Source: Streptomyces sp. DH37
GTDB taxonomy: Bacteria > Actinomycetota > Actinomycetes > Streptomycetales > Streptomycetaceae
Direction of reading: 5' to 3'
Length of the DNA: 64,000 nt
NCBI RefSeq assembly: GCF_029813835.1
Contig: NZ_JARVKV010000006.1
Coordinates: forward strand, 1-64,000
Under the pieces are notes generated by a model, which did no database searches, was not told the DNA's origin, and saw only the letters and a program-made list of their open reading frames with translations. Position numbers and translations under genes: made by a program. Positions 48,833 through 58,614 of this stretch are shown one piece after another. Numbering within the stretch: the first letter of the stretch is position 1; each line of letters begins with the position of its first letter.

Positions 48833-49777
48833 GTTCTCCCCCTCCGCCGCCCGCGCCCCGCGTACCGCTCGGCCCAGTGTCACGGCCGGGGGCGCGGGGC
48901 GCAAAGCGCGTTCCGGCCCGGCGGCGTGCCGGGAAGCAGCGGGCGGCCTCGCGCCGGTCCGGTTCGGTGGAGCGCGGCCGGATGACGGACGGCACGCCGA
49001 ACGGCACCGGTCCCGGGCCGATTCGGGTACTGCCTCCGGCGGCCGGCGGCGCTCAGCGAGCCGGCCACCCCGGCGTTCACCCCGGAGCAGGCCGCCACCG
49101 GGTCGCGTCCGCGGTGGCGTGGGACGTACGAGCCGGACACCGGAGGCTCACCGCGGCGATGCCGCTCAGCCCGGGAACAGGGCGCGCGCACCATGTCACC
49201 GCCCTTCGGCGGGCGTGGGAGTGTCCGCGCGGCGAACCGGCACCGGCCCGGTGGTCACGGGAGCGGCAGGTGCGCTTCCGCCGCCGCCGTCCACGTCCCC
49301 GCGATCGCCGTTGCGCGAAACCCCGGTCGGCGCGGCGGGAAACCCTCTCCCGCGCCCCTCCCCCGCGCCCCGCCGCGAGCCGTCGGGCGGTTGGACCCGT
49401 ACGTCGGCGGCGGCCGCGACCGCCGGGACAGCCTCGCGCGGCGGACGGCCGGGGATCCCCCACGCCCCGTACGCGTCGCCGGAATCCTTCCGAGGCGCGA
49501 GCGGCGGGACGGATCCCACCCGCCACCCCGCCACCTCCACCGCATTGACCGATTCCGCCGTAGCCCGGAGGGAGGCGGGCGGCGGACCATGACCGGGTGC
49601 GGTGACGGACCGGTCGCACCGTACGGACGCACCGGCGTGACGGGGACGGGCCGAGCGGCCGGCCGGGACGGCCCGGCCCGCGGAGGCGGCGGTGTGCGCG
49701 CACGCGCTCCGCGGCGCCCACGCGTCCCGCGACCGCGCACCGCCCGCACCGCCGGCCCCTCCCACGAGGAGACCCCG
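48833..49777. other. Long intergenic region before the P450 gene
   Basis: About 945 bp between divergent genes. Several open frames exist on both strands, but all have Arg/Pro-rich composition and no domain signal; I regard them as chance. It may hold decayed coding sequence and the P450 promoter, but I cannot point to either. Confidence 0.45.
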
Positions 49778-51016
49778 ATGGACCGACAGCCGATGGACCC
49801 ACCGGTCCTCGTACTGGATCCCAACGGCGCCGACCGCCGGGCCGAGGACGCCGCCCTGCGCGCCCGCGGTCCGGTGGCTCCGGTGGACATCCTGGGCGTG
49901 CGCGCCTGGGCGGTCACCGACCCGGAGGTGCTCAAGGGGCTCCTGACCGACCCGCGGGTGTCCAAGGACGCCTACCGGCACTGGCCGGCGTTCCCCGACG
50001 AGATCGTCGGCCGGTGGCCGCTGGAGCTGTGGGTGAGCGTGCGGAACATGTTCACCGCCTACGGACCCGAGCACCGGCGCCTGCGCCGGCTGGTCAGCCC
50101 GGCGTTCGCGGCCCGCCGCGTCACCGTCCTCGTCCCGCGCATCGAGGCCGTCGCCGCCTCCCTGCTCGACGACCTCGCCGCCGTCCCGCCCGGCGAGAGC
50201 GTCGACCTGCGCGAGCGCTTCGCCCACCCCCTGCCGGTCCAGGTGATCAGCGAACTGATGGGCCTGCCCGACCACTCCCGCTCCGACTTCGGCCGCACCG
50301 TCGACGGGGTCTTCGACACCACCCTCACCCCCGAGCAGGCCGCCGCCAACACCCGGGAGCTGTACGGCGTCCTGCGCGACCTCGTCGCCGCCAAGCGGGC
50401 CCGCCCCGGCGACGACATGACCTCGGTCCTGATCGCCGCCCGGGACGAGGGGGGCGACGGCTCCGCCCTCAGCGAGGAGGAGCTCGTCGACACCCTGCTG
50501 CTGGTCATCAGCGCGGGGCACGAGACCACGGTCAACCTCCTGGACCAGGCGATCGTCGCCCTGCTCACCCACCCCGACCAGCTCGGCCACGTCCGCGCCG
50601 GACGCGCCGGCTGGGGCGACGTCATAGAGGAGGCCCTCCGCTTCGAGTCGCCGATCGCCCACCTGCCCCTGCGGTACGCCGTCGAGGACATCCCCGTGCC
50701 CGGCGGGCCGGTGATCCGGCGGGGCGAGGCGATCCTCGCCTCGTACGCGGCGGCCGGCCGCCATCCGAGGCTGCACGGCGACACCGCCGACTCCTTCGAC
50801 GTCACCCGGCCCGGCAAGGAGCACCTGTCCTTCGGCCACGGCGTCCACTTCTGCCTCGGCGCCGCCCTCGCCCGGGCGGAGGCCGGGGCCGCTCTCCCGG
50901 CCCTCTTCGCCCGCTTCCCCGACCTGCGCCTCGCCGTCCCCGCCGACGCCCTGCGCCCCAACGCCGGCCTGATCTCCAACGGCCACGCCTCCGTCCCCGT
51001 CCACCTCACCCGCTGA
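49778..51016 (+). CDS. Cytochrome P450
   Basis: A 412-residue class I bacterial P450. The I-helix motif is [10 protein letters not shown], the ExxR motif EALRFESP, and the haem loop [14 protein letters not shown] puts the cysteine thiolate near residue 358. ATG 49778 follows CGAGGAGA. No ferredoxin or reductase gene is adjacent, so electron partners must come from elsewhere. The substrate is unknown; overall pattern resembles CYP105/CYP107-like enzymes of secondary metabolism or xenobiotic oxidation. Flanks are long non-coding or decayed stretches. Confidence 0.93.
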   Translation: MDRQPMDPPVLVLDPNGADRRAEDAALRARGPVAPVDILGVRAWAVTDPEVLKGLLTDPRVSKDAYRHWPAFPDEIVGRWPLELWVSVRNMFTAYGPEHRRLRRLVSPAFAARRVTVLVPRIEAVAASLLDDLAAVPPGESVDLRERFAHPLPVQVISELMGLPDHSRSDFGRTVDGVFDTTLTPEQAAANTRELYGVLRDLVAAKRARPGDDMTSVLIAARDEGGDGSALSEEELVDTLLLVISAGHETTVNLLDQAIVALLTHPDQLGHVRAGRAGWGDVIEEALRFESPIAHLPLRYAVEDIPVPGGPVIRRGEAILASYAAAGRHPRLHGDTADSFDVTRPGKEHLSFGHGVHFCLGAALARAEAGAALPALFARFPDLRLAVPADALRPNAGLISNGHASVPVHLTR

Positions 51017-51781
51017 GGGGCGACGGCGGCCAGGCGCCCGGCGGCGGCCCCGCGGGACGGGGGCGCGGACGCGACGCGAGCGTCGGACGTACGAGCGGGA
51101 CGCCGGGGCGAGGAAGGACGCCCAGGCGTCCGGCCCGACCGCGCCGGGCCGTGTCCTCGGAGCCCCGTACGTGGACGGTGCCGGTACGGGCGGCGGCCTC
51201 GACGCCCTCACCACCGGCTCCACTGCTGTAACTGCTCTTGGACCAGGAAAGACCGGCCGAGCCCTCCCCGGCGTGCGGCAGGAGTTCGGCAGCCGGGCCG
51301 ACGGCGTGGTGAAGCCCCCGGCAGACGGGTTGCCGACCGAGAGAACCGTCTCCACCAGAGGCTTCGCATGCCCGCCCACCCGCCGGGCGTCGACGTGCCC
51401 GGTGCCGCCCTGTGCTCCCTGGCCACTCGTCTACGGCGGCACCGCCGCGCGATCGGCTCCCGCCGGCCCCGGCCGCCAGACCCTGCTCACGCCCGCCCAC
51501 CTGCGGACGGAACACACCTGTGCCCAGCCCGCGGCCCGAACCCGGGCCGCCCGCCCCGCTCCGCGTCCCCCTCCCCCGCCATCGGCTCTGCGCTGCACGA
51601 GCTCCACCTGGCAGCCGGAGCAGCCTTCCGCTCGTCCGCCGAGCCGTCGCCGCCGAACTGCCGTCCCCTCAGCGGAAACTGGTGGAGGGCCCGCTTTCCT
51701 GCCTCGGAGCAGTGCAGCGTTCAGGACGGCTCTGACACCGGATCCGCCCGACGCCGCATCCGGCAGCGGGCGCCCGTCCCC
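51017..51781. other. Region with decayed DUF397 gene
   Basis: About 765 bp between the P450 stop and the leftward HEAT-repeat gene. It holds the broken DUF397 gene (separate entry). From about 51300 to 51780 several frames are open but none is recognisable, and the helix-turn-helix gene that normally accompanies DUF397 was not found. Confidence 0.5.
51085..51290 (-). pseudogene. Frameshifted DUF397 protein gene
   Basis: The minus strand reads LSWSKSSYSSGAGGEGVEA...GTVHVRGSEDTA in one frame and PGAVGPDAWASFLA in the next, which together make a DUF397 domain. The switch near 51140-51145 needs one extra base. The shifted frame has no stop where the family normally ends, and the usual NCVE cysteine is replaced (GEGVE). 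DUF397 proteins normally partner an XRE-type regulator, which is missing. Confidence 0.6.
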
Positions 51782-53029
51782 CTATGCGGGCATCTCCGCG
51801 TAGGCGCGCATCGCCGCGCGGTCCTGGGGCAGGCCCCACGCCCGCAGGATCTCCAGGAAGTTCACCCATCGCCACGTGCCGTCGTCGAGCGCGGCCAGTA
51901 CGCGGACCAGGCGCTGCTGACGGCGGTCCAGGTCCGCGAACGCCGGAAGGCCGGTGGGGCGCTGCCCGCCGAAGGCCAGGTGCAGGGCTGCCGCGGCGAC
52001 CGCGAAGCCGGCGGGCCCCGTGGTGGCGGCCAAGCCGTCCGTCACGGCGTCCAGGGCTTCGGCCGGGTAGCGGTCGGCCAGCTGGGTGAGGCTCGCCGCG
52101 GCGTAGCCGCGCAGGTCACCCTCGTGGAACAGGATGCCGGGCGGGCCGGGCTCCGGCGGGTCCGCCTCGGCGGCGGCCAGTTCGGCGAGCACCTCCGTGC
52201 CCACCGCGACTCCGGAGTCCGTGCTGCCCAGGCGTGCCAGGGCGGTCGCCGCCGCCCACCGCACCGCCCGGTCCCCGGCGGTGAGGAACGTCCGCAGCCT
52301 GTCGGCCTGGGTGGCATCGCCCAGCAGGCCCACCGCCACCAGCGCCGTGGCCACCACGGCCCGGTCGGTCTCGCGGTCGAGCAGATGGAGCAGGTGCGGC
52401 ACCGTGCGGCCGGCCTCCTCCGGGAACCAGGCCAGCAGGTACGCCGTGGCCGCGCGCACGGCCGGATCGTCGTCGCCCAGCAGGGCGCACAGGGCCGGCA
52501 CCTCCTGCCGCACCGCGTCGTAGGCGCCCAGTTCGGCGTCGGCAGCCCGCAGTTGCGCGTCGACGTCGAGCATCGCGCGGTGCATCTCGCGCACGCGCCG
52601 CTCGCCCTCGTCGGGCGCCTCCGCCACCCACGTGTCGTACTCGGCGCGTATCTGCTCCGGATCCTCCGCCGCGAACCGCGCGACCTCCTGCCGCCAGCCG
52701 GATATGTCGACGCCGCCCGGCAGGTGCGCCTCGTCGTAGCCGACGGCCAGCGCCGCCAGCAGTTCCAGGGCCTCGTGCCGGTCGGGCAGCGAGGCGTCGG
52801 CCGCCATGCGGGCCAGGAACGGCACGGCCGCGGCCGACGCCTCGTAGCGGCTGCCCTGGTGGAAGATGTTGCCGTACAGCTCGTGCAGGGCCTTGGCCCG
52901 CTCCTCGGCGTCCGCCCCGCACAGCGCCCGCAGCTGCCCCGGGACGTCGTCCGCGGCTCCGTAGGCGTGCTCCAGGGCCGACCAGTCGACCGCGTCCAGC
53001 CCGGCCAGGGGATCGTTCTCCGTCGTCAT
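51782..53029 (-). CDS. HEAT-repeat domain protein
   Basis: A 415-residue soluble protein made largely of HEAT-like helical repeats (for example DDDPAVRAATAYLLAWF, DRAVVATALVAVGLLGD and DRAVRWAAATALARLGS between about 165 and 260). HEAT repeats form protein-binding solenoids. ATG 53029 lies in a run starting MTTENDPLAGLDAVDWSALEHAYG. No catalytic domain is visible. Its partner is unknown; it lies alone between decayed genes. Confidence 0.85.
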   Translation of the reverse strand: MTTENDPLAGLDAVDWSALEHAYGAADDVPGQLRALCGADAEERAKALHELYGNIFHQGSRYEASAAAVPFLARMAADASLPDRHEALELLAALAVGYDEAHLPGGVDISGWRQEVARFAAEDPEQIRAEYDTWVAEAPDEGERRVREMHRAMLDVDAQLRAADAELGAYDAVRQEVPALCALLGDDDPAVRAATAYLLAWFPEEAGRTVPHLLHLLDRETDRAVVATALVAVGLLGDATQADRLRTFLTAGDRAVRWAAATALARLGSTDSGVAVGTEVLAELAAAEADPPEPGPPGILFHEGDLRGYAAASLTQLADRYPAEALDAVTDGLAATTGPAGFAVAAAALHLAFGGQRPTGLPAFADLDRRQQRLVRVLAALDDGTWRWVNFLEILRAWGLPQDRAAMRAYAEMPA

Positions 53030-53284
53030 GAGCGGCAAGGTCTCACACCGCTCTGACATCCAGGGCCTCCGCCCGGTGCATTCCTGCCCCGCGAGCCCTG
53101 GCCCCTCACCACACCGAACGCCGTTCCCTGACGCGGCCGGCTCCAGAGGAAAGGGCCCGGAGCCGATGCCCGGGGAGTCCGGAGTACCCCATGGTGCCCT
53201 CACGGCCCGCACAGGCGCTGGGCGCGCGGTCGACCGGAGACGCGCCGGGCCTGCCCGAGGACTGGACGAAGGGAGTGTTCCGCT

Positions 53285-53544
53285 GTGACGCGTGCGCACG
53301 AGGAAGAGGTCCCGGACCGGATCGCCGAGGGGCTCGTCCACACCGAGTCGGAGGCGGCCTTCCTCACCGCTCGGCGCCGTACCGAGCAGGTCTTCGAGTA
53401 CGACCGCACGCCGCCGGGTGAAACGGAGAGACGCCGACGGACGAGGACCTCACCGCACGCGCTGCCGGACGTCAGGCGGTTCCCCCCGGACCGCCGGACG
53501 GGGCAGAGGGAGGGGCGCCCGCGTTGCGGAGGCCGGCGCGGTAG
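53285..53544 (+). pseudogene. Small hypothetical gene with probable GA-slippage frameshift
   Basis: GTG 53285 opens a plausible sequence, VTRAHEEEVPDRIAEG then SEAAFLTARRRTEQVFEYD, that turns into Arg-rich nonsense after about residue 48. Removing one GA from GAGAGA (53426-53431) restores a natural-looking acidic continuation (ETPTDEDLTARAAGRQAV) ending at TAG 53542-53544. A dinucleotide slip or a sequencing error would explain this. No family recognised. Confidence 0.35.
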
Positions 53545-53808
53545 ACGGTCGCGGTCCTCCCGCGGCGGGGCGGCGATACCGCACCGCCCGCCATGACGGG
53601 CACGGCTACGGCTTCCTGGGCGGCACCACCCGGCTCAGCCCCGTCCACGGGAACGGGTTCCGGTCGACGGCCCGCCCATCGTCGCGGTTGCCTTCCGTCA
53701 CCGCCGGAAGTGGGACAGAGCCGCTCGCTCGACAGCCCCCGGACGCGGCCTCGCCGTGCCGCTCCACAGAAGTCGCGCCGGGACCCGTTCTCGCGACGGA
53801 GGCCGGTG

Positions 53809-55044
53809 TCACGTCCTCATCGCGGGTGAGGTGTAGACGGGGGTGACGCGGAAGCCGTCGAGCCAGGCGGTCAGCCGTTGCGCCTCCTCGTCGAGCAGGC
53901 GTCGTTCGGCGGGGGTGACGGACTCCAGCAGCCGGAGGTGTACGCGTCCGGCCACGTCCTGCACCCAGCAGCCCACCACCCGGCCGTCGACCCAGGCGGT
54001 CGTACCGGCGTTGCCGCGGCGTTCGAAGAGCTGGGCGCGGTGCGGGCCGAGGTAGAAGTCGCGGCCGCACCAGCCCATCACGGTCGGGTCGAGGACGGGC
54101 AGCAGTGCCGCCCAGCGGCCGGGGTCGGTGACCTCCTGGAGGTCGTCGGGCAGCAGCCAGCCGGTCGCTGCGGTGTCCAGCGTCACGGGGAGCGCGCCGA
54201 GGTCGGCGAGGGCGGTGCGGACGGTGGTCCTCGTGGCTCCGAGCCACCACACCAGGTCGTCCTCGGTGCCGGGGCCGAAGGTGTACAGCCAGCGGCGCAC
54301 GATCTCGCGGTAGCCGGCGGCGGGGTCGAGTGCGGCGGGCGGGGCGCCGAGCCAGTGGCGCGTCAGGGTCCAGCGGGGACGGGAGGCGTACCAGCCGGCG
54401 GTGTTGGTGCCGCGGACGATGTCGGCGGTGGCGCCCAGTTGGGTCAGTACGCGCGAGGCGGTCCAGGGGTCGCCCGGCCTGACCGCCACCTTCACGTCGA
54501 TCGCCGGTACGGCCCGGCGGATCTCCCGGGCCGTGAGGCCGTCCGCGGCGGTGGTGAGCAGGGCCAGGACATCGGCGCGGGCGTGGTCGAGCCAGGCATG
54601 GCCGTCGGAGGCGAGGCCGGCCTCGACGACGTCACCGGCCATGCGGGCGCGCTCGGCGGCGGCGACCCGGGCGGACGGACCCGCCCAGGCCGCGGGGAGC
54701 AGGTCGCGGGGGAAGACGAACAGGGTGCGGCGCATGGCGAGCTGCCTGACCAGACCGCGTTCGATGAAGAGGGCCCGGTCCACGTCGGCGGTCGTCAGCG
54801 CGTTCGTGCGGGCGTGGCAGGAGAGGTGGACGGTGGCCGGTTCGGTGGCGTGCAGGACGGTCATCGCCCGGGTGACGTCCTGCGGTGATCCGGCGCGGAA
54901 CGAAGGGGCCAGCATGTGCCGGACGGCGAGCCGGGCGCGGCGTTCCGCGTCGGTGACGTGGCGTACGGGCGGGCCTGCGGCGTCCGGTGACCGGCGGGGG
55001 AGAACTGTCGGCATGGGGGGCATCGTCCCCGGGGTACAGGTCAT
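53809..55044 (-). CDS. Winged-helix DNA-binding domain protein (HTH_42, AlkZ-like)
   Basis: A 411-residue protein of the HTH_42/AlkZ superfamily, three tandem winged-helix units. Recognisable pieces are LHATEPATVHLSCHAR, RTLFVFPRDLLPA, VLPVLDPTVMGWCGRDFYLG, and TAWVDGRVVGCWVQ. Members include DNA glycosylases acting on interstrand crosslinks made by natural products; the catalytic QxQ/QxD motif of AlkZ is not evident, so activity is uncertain. ATG 55044 has AGAGG 7 nt upstream; ATG 55023 and 55014 are alternatives. Divergent from the VOC gene. Confidence 0.85.
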   Translation of the reverse strand: MTCTPGTMPPMPTVLPRRSPDAAGPPVRHVTDAERRARLAVRHMLAPSFRAGSPQDVTRAMTVLHATEPATVHLSCHARTNALTTADVDRALFIERGLVRQLAMRRTLFVFPRDLLPAAWAGPSARVAAAERARMAGDVVEAGLASDGHAWLDHARADVLALLTTAADGLTAREIRRAVPAIDVKVAVRPGDPWTASRVLTQLGATADIVRGTNTAGWYASRPRWTLTRHWLGAPPAALDPAAGYREIVRRWLYTFGPGTEDDLVWWLGATRTTVRTALADLGALPVTLDTAATGWLLPDDLQEVTDPGRWAALLPVLDPTVMGWCGRDFYLGPHRAQLFERRGNAGTTAWVDGRVVGCWVQDVAGRVHLRLLESVTPAERRLLDEEAQRLTAWLDGFRVTPVYTSPAMRT

Positions 55045-55136
55045 TCCCTGGCCTCTACCCCTGTGAATGTCTCCCCTGCCGGGGCACACGGCCCCGGCGG
55101 CCCGCGAGGGCCGGAAAGAGGAACAGGAACCACGGC

Positions 55137-55562
55137 ATGAGCATCAGGACCGTCACCCACATCAACCTGCGCGGCAATGCCCGGGAAGCGCTGGAGTTCT
55201 ACCGGTCCGTCTTCGGTGGTGACCTCGTCGCCGTCACCTACGCCGACCTTCGGGCGGTGACCGAGCCGCAGGAGGCCGACCGGCTCTCGTGGGGTCAGGT
55301 GACCTCGCCGGCGGGCTTCCACGTCATGGCCTTCGACGTCCCCTCCGCACGGCCGTACGACCAGGGTGTGAGCTCCTACTTCGTCTCCGTCCGCGGCACG
55401 GACGCCGACGAGATCAGCCGCTACTGGCACAGGCTCCGCGAGGGCGCCACCATCGTCTCCGACCTCGCCCCGTCCGCCTGGGCACCGCTGTACGGCATGC
55501 TCACCGACCGGTTCGGCGTCACCTGGACCCTCGACGTCGCCACCGAGTACGTCCCCTCCTGA
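55137..55562 (+). CDS. VOC family protein (PhnB-like)
   Basis: A 141-residue glyoxalase-fold protein of the PhnB / 3-demethylubiquinone methyltransferase-like group: HINLRGNAREALEFYRSVFGG at the start and MLTDRFGVTWTLDVATEY at the end. Two beta-alpha-beta-beta-beta units form the metal or ligand pocket. Function is not determined by sequence. ATG 55137 lies behind GGAAC weakly; the open frame to the left overlaps the divergent gene and is not used. It is 20 bp upstream of a broken aldo/keto reductase gene. Confidence 0.9.
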   Translation: MSIRTVTHINLRGNAREALEFYRSVFGGDLVAVTYADLRAVTEPQEADRLSWGQVTSPAGFHVMAFDVPSARPYDQGVSSYFVSVRGTDADEISRYWHRLREGATIVSDLAPSAWAPLYGMLTDRFGVTWTLDVATEYVPS

Positions 55563-55582
55563 ACGGCGCGAGGACCACGGAC

Positions 55583-56530
55583 GTGAGGACACGCGCACCG
55601 GGGCGGACCGGCATCCGGTCCAGCCCCTGCCGCCTGGGCACCGTGGTGTTCGGCAGACCCGGCAGTCCCGACCACGAGGACCGCGCCCGCACCGTCCACC
55701 GGGCCCTGGACGCCGGCGTCAACCTCATCGGCACCGCCGACGTCCACGGGTACGGCGGGACCGGGGAGATCACCGGCGAGGCCCCGAGGGCCGGCGCGAC
55801 GACGTGGTCCTCGCCACCGCGTCCCACGGCGTGACGGGACGGGATCCGAACCGGCGTGGAGGCTCACGGCGCTGGATCACGACCGCGGTCGAGGACTCCC
55901 CGCGCCGGCTGAGGGTCGACCGCGTCGGCCTCTGCCGGATCCATCGTCCCGAGCCCGGTACGGACCTCGAGGAGACGCTTCCGGCGCTCACCGGCCTGCC
56001 GCGCAGCGGCACGGCGCGGCCGTCGGCTCCTCGGACTCCCCGCTTCGGGGATCGTGGAGGGGCGGTGGCCCGCCGGGCGGCGCGGGCCGGCCCGTCCGCG
56101 CACCGAGCAGCCGACGTGCTCCGTCCTCAACCGGGCGACCGAGCGCGAGGTGCTGCCGGTGCGTCGGCGGTACGGCGTCGGCACGCCGGTGTGGAGCCCG
56201 CTCGTCTCGGACGTGCTCGCCGGCCGCCACCGCGAGGGGCGGCCCCCGGACGGCCGGCGGTCGCAGTGGGGGCCGAAGCACCTGACCGACGAGCGGGCCC
56301 TGGACCTGGTCGAGCAGCTCATCGCCCTGGCCCGGGAAGCGGGGTGCCGATCACCCCCATGGCGACGGCGTTCGCCGTGAACCACCCGGACGTCACCTCG
56401 GCGGTCATCGGCCCGCGTACGCTCGCACACCCGGAGGACCTGCCGGCGGGCGCGGGCGTGGTGCCGGAGGACGCGCTCCTCGACCGCACCGACGCGCTCG
56501 TCCCGCCCGGCGGGCACCGCCGGAACCCGG
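55583..56530 (+). pseudogene. Aldo/keto reductase, multiple frameshifts
   Basis: Pieces of one aldo/keto reductase occur in order in shifting frames: GTVVFGRPGSPDHEDRARTV then GTADVHGYGG (to about 55795), DPNRRGGSRRWITTAVEDS and RIHRPEPGTDLEETLPALTG (about 55845-56010), RTEQPTCSVLNRATEREVLP then WGPKHLTDERALDLVEQLIA (about 56098-56340), and TPMATAFAVNHPDVTSAVIG (about 56350-56410). At least three frame changes are needed, so the gene is dead. The catalytic Asp-Tyr pair region also deviates (GTADVHG for the usual DTADVYG). Confidence 0.85.
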
Positions 56531-56635
56531 TCCACCCACCGGGTACGGGGAGAACGACACCGGGACGGACCGGAACGGCGCCCTGCCGCGGGACAGCGGT
56601 CGACAGCCCGGGGGAACGCGAGAGAGGACGGGAAT

Positions 56636-57652
56636 GTGCCCACCAGTTCGGCACCGGCGGCATCGCAGCGCCTGCTCAACCTCCTGAGCCTGCTCCAGAC
56701 CCGCCGGGACTGGCCGGGCGCGGTCCTCAGCGAACGCCTGCACGTCAGCCCGCGCACCCTGCGCCGCGACATCGACCGGTTGCGCGACCTGGGCTACCCC
56801 ATCACCGCGACCAGAGGACCCGACGGCGGTTACCGGCTCGGGGCCGGTACCCGGCTGCCGCCCCTGCTCTTCGACGACGACCAGGCCGTCGCTCTCGCCA
56901 TCGCCCTGCGGACGGCCGTGGTGAGCGGCGCCGGGATCGAGGAGGCGGCCGGGCGCGCGCTGGCCACGCTGAGCCAGGTCATGCCGGCCCGGCTGCGCGC
57001 CCGCATCGACGGCTTCGACGTCACCCCGGTCGCGCACGCCGAAGGGGACGGTCAGCCGGCGGATCCTCGGACGCTGCTGGCCGTCGGCGCCGCCGTCCGC
57101 ACCCGTGAGGAGCTGCGCTTCGACTACCGCACGCCGGGGCGGACGGAGGACCACGAGGCCCTCCGGCCGCCCCGGCAGGTGCAGCCCCATCACCTCGTCG
57201 CCCGTGCCGGGCGCTGGTACCTCGTCGCATGGGACCCCGGGCACCAGGACTGGCGTGTCCACCGCGTCGACCGGATGACGCTACGCAGCCCCAACGGCCC
57301 CCGCTTCACCCCCCGCGAGCTGCCCGGCGGCGACGTGGCGTCCTTCCTGGCCGCCCGCTTCAGGGGCGCACAGGACACCGACGCCTGGCCCTGCCGGGCC
57401 GACGTCGTCATCGGTCTCCCTCCCGACCGGGTCCTCCCCTTCGTCGGGGACGGCATCGTCGTGGCGACGGAGCCCGACCGCTGCCGCGTCAGGGTCGGCT
57501 CCTGGTCCTGGGCCGGCTTGGCGGCATGGCTGCTGCGGTTCGACGCCGACATCGAGGTGGTGGACTGCCCGGCCCTCCGCCGCGCCTTCGCCGTCGCAGC
57601 GGCTCGATCGGCCCGTGCCGCCGGAGGCGACGACACCGATGCGGCCGGGTGA
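56636..57652 (+). CDS. YafY-type regulator (HTH_11 and WYL domains)
   Basis: A 338-residue regulator. N-terminal winged helix HTH_11 (about 8-65, LLSLLQTRRDWPGAVLSERL... RTLRRDIDRLRDLGYPI) and WYL domain (about 145-230, with GRWYLVAWDPGHQDWRVHRVDRM), then a WCX-like C-terminal extension. WYL domains sense ligands, often nucleic acid or nucleotides. GTG 56636 follows AGAGAGGACGGG. It directly follows the decayed reductase gene, which was probably its target. Confidence 0.92.
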   Translation: MPTSSAPAASQRLLNLLSLLQTRRDWPGAVLSERLHVSPRTLRRDIDRLRDLGYPITATRGPDGGYRLGAGTRLPPLLFDDDQAVALAIALRTAVVSGAGIEEAAGRALATLSQVMPARLRARIDGFDVTPVAHAEGDGQPADPRTLLAVGAAVRTREELRFDYRTPGRTEDHEALRPPRQVQPHHLVARAGRWYLVAWDPGHQDWRVHRVDRMTLRSPNGPRFTPRELPGGDVASFLAARFRGAQDTDAWPCRADVVIGLPPDRVLPFVGDGIVVATEPDRCRVRVGSWSWAGLAAWLLRFDADIEVVDCPALRRAFAVAAARSARAAGGDDTDAAG

Positions 57653-58016
57653 GCCCCCGCCCGGCGCGGCGAGACGTGCACGGTGGCCTCCGGGCCCCCT
57701 GGCACCGCCGTGCTCGCCGGGACCGCCGAGCTCGCGGATCCGGCCCCTCCTGGCCGTCCTTGGTGCCCGCGGGAACACGGGCCTTGTAAGTCCCATCCGT
57801 TGACGCAGGCCGGGGCCGGGGCTCGCGCTTCTCCTCGGTCATGCCGGCCCGGATGTCGACCCGGTCACCGTTCTCCAGGGCGGCGTCCAAGCGGATCCCC
57901 TTGACGGTGGACGGGGCACCGCTCCATCAGGACCACGGCGCACCGTTACGGCCGCCTCACCGCCGACGGCCCCGCGTGCCTGCCGGCAGGCGCGCGGGGC
58001 CGTCCTCGGCGGCGGG
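57653..58016. other. Region with possible gene remnant
   Basis: About 365 bp. On the minus strand between about 57750 and 57920 a frame reads TVKGIRLDAALENGDRVDI and then GTYKARVPAGTKDGQ, which looks protein-like but has no start and turns into Arg-rich sequence. It may be the remains of a larger gene. Nothing else recognised. Confidence 0.35.
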
Positions 58017-58247
58017 TCAGCGGATGCCGAGCTCCCGCAGGGCGCGGCGCTGGGCCGGGGAGGGGTGGGCCGGGAAGAGGATGTAGCAGACGCCGCCCGT
58101 GCCGCTCCGCACCCGACCGTTGGCGTCGTACCGCTTCGTCCTCAGCCAGATGTTCTCGAACTGACGGCAACAGAGAGGCCCACCTGGAGGCGTGTCCGGT
58201 TGAGTCACTTCTGGCGCCCTGACCTGCTGAGATCTGTTGAGACGCAT
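58017..58247 (-). pseudogene. Possible truncated gene at the border of the accessory region
   Basis: A 76-codon leftward frame whose second half (about 55 residues, from about 58180 down) reads like a natural protein C-terminus (FENIWLRTKRYDANG, GGVCYILFPAHPSPAQRRAL) while the first 20 residues do not. The change point lies near the phased repeats at 58228-58267. I read it as a gene cut by insertion of the element on the right, but a short intact gene is possible. Confidence 0.35.
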
Positions 58248-58267
58248 TGTGATTCACTGAGACAAGT
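58228..58267. repeat. Four helically phased 10-bp degenerate repeats
   Basis: TGAGATCTGT, TGAGACGCAT, TGTGATTCAC and TGAGACAAGT follow each other exactly (58228, 58238, 58248, 58258). The 10-bp phase and lower G+C recall arm-type sites bound by integrases or excisionases near attachment sites. Confidence 0.5.
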
Positions 58268-58374
58268 TGGGCTCGATTCCTCTCCCCGTGCGCTCCCCGC
58301 TCCCCAGATTCTCCCCAGGAACTCTCCCGCTGAAGGCCGCGCGACAGGCCGTCTACGGCCGGTCAGGGCGCTGT

Positions 58375-58614
58375 CTACGCGTCGGACTTCCCCAGTTGGC
58401 CGGGCTCGTAGATCTCGCCGCGCCGCTCGGCGGCACTGCGCCGGTCGGCCTCCAGCGCGAGCACGCACTTCCGGCAGGCCCGTACCTCGTGTTCGCCGCC
58501 GGCCTGCGGTCGAACCCGGCCGATCCGCGCGGTGTCCACGCCCGTGCGGGCGCAGCGGAAGCACGTGCCCGGTCTCCAGCGGTAGCAGTCGAGGATCTTC
58601 TCCTCGGTCGGCAT
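58375..58614 (-). CDS. Small zinc-ribbon-like protein
   Basis: A 79-residue protein with CFRC and later CRKC, giving a likely four-cysteine zinc site, and a charged C-terminus. ATG 58614 follows AGGAGG; the frame to 58656 is not needed. No named family recognised. It is typical of small cargo genes in Streptomyces plasmids, phages and integrative elements. Confidence 0.65.
   Translation of the reverse strand: MPTEEKILDCYRWRPGTCFRCARTGVDTARIGRVRPQAGGEHEVRACRKCVLALEADRRSAAERRGEIYEPGQLGKSDA

Noticed and set aside
48877..49548. Rightward 223-codon ORF before the P450 gene.
   Set aside because: Arg/Pro-rich composition, no ribosome site, no domain; typical of chance frames in GC-rich intergenic DNA.
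53593..53829. Rightward 78-codon ORF after the slipped gene.
   Set aside because: Ser/Arg/Pro-rich, no ribosome site and no continuity with the preceding ORF.
58268..58292. Sequence GGGCTCGATTCCTC resembling a tRNA T-arm.
   Set aside because: The flanking bases do not form a 5-bp T-stem and no other tRNA arms fold upstream, so it is not a tRNA gene; a tRNA-derived att core remains only a guess.
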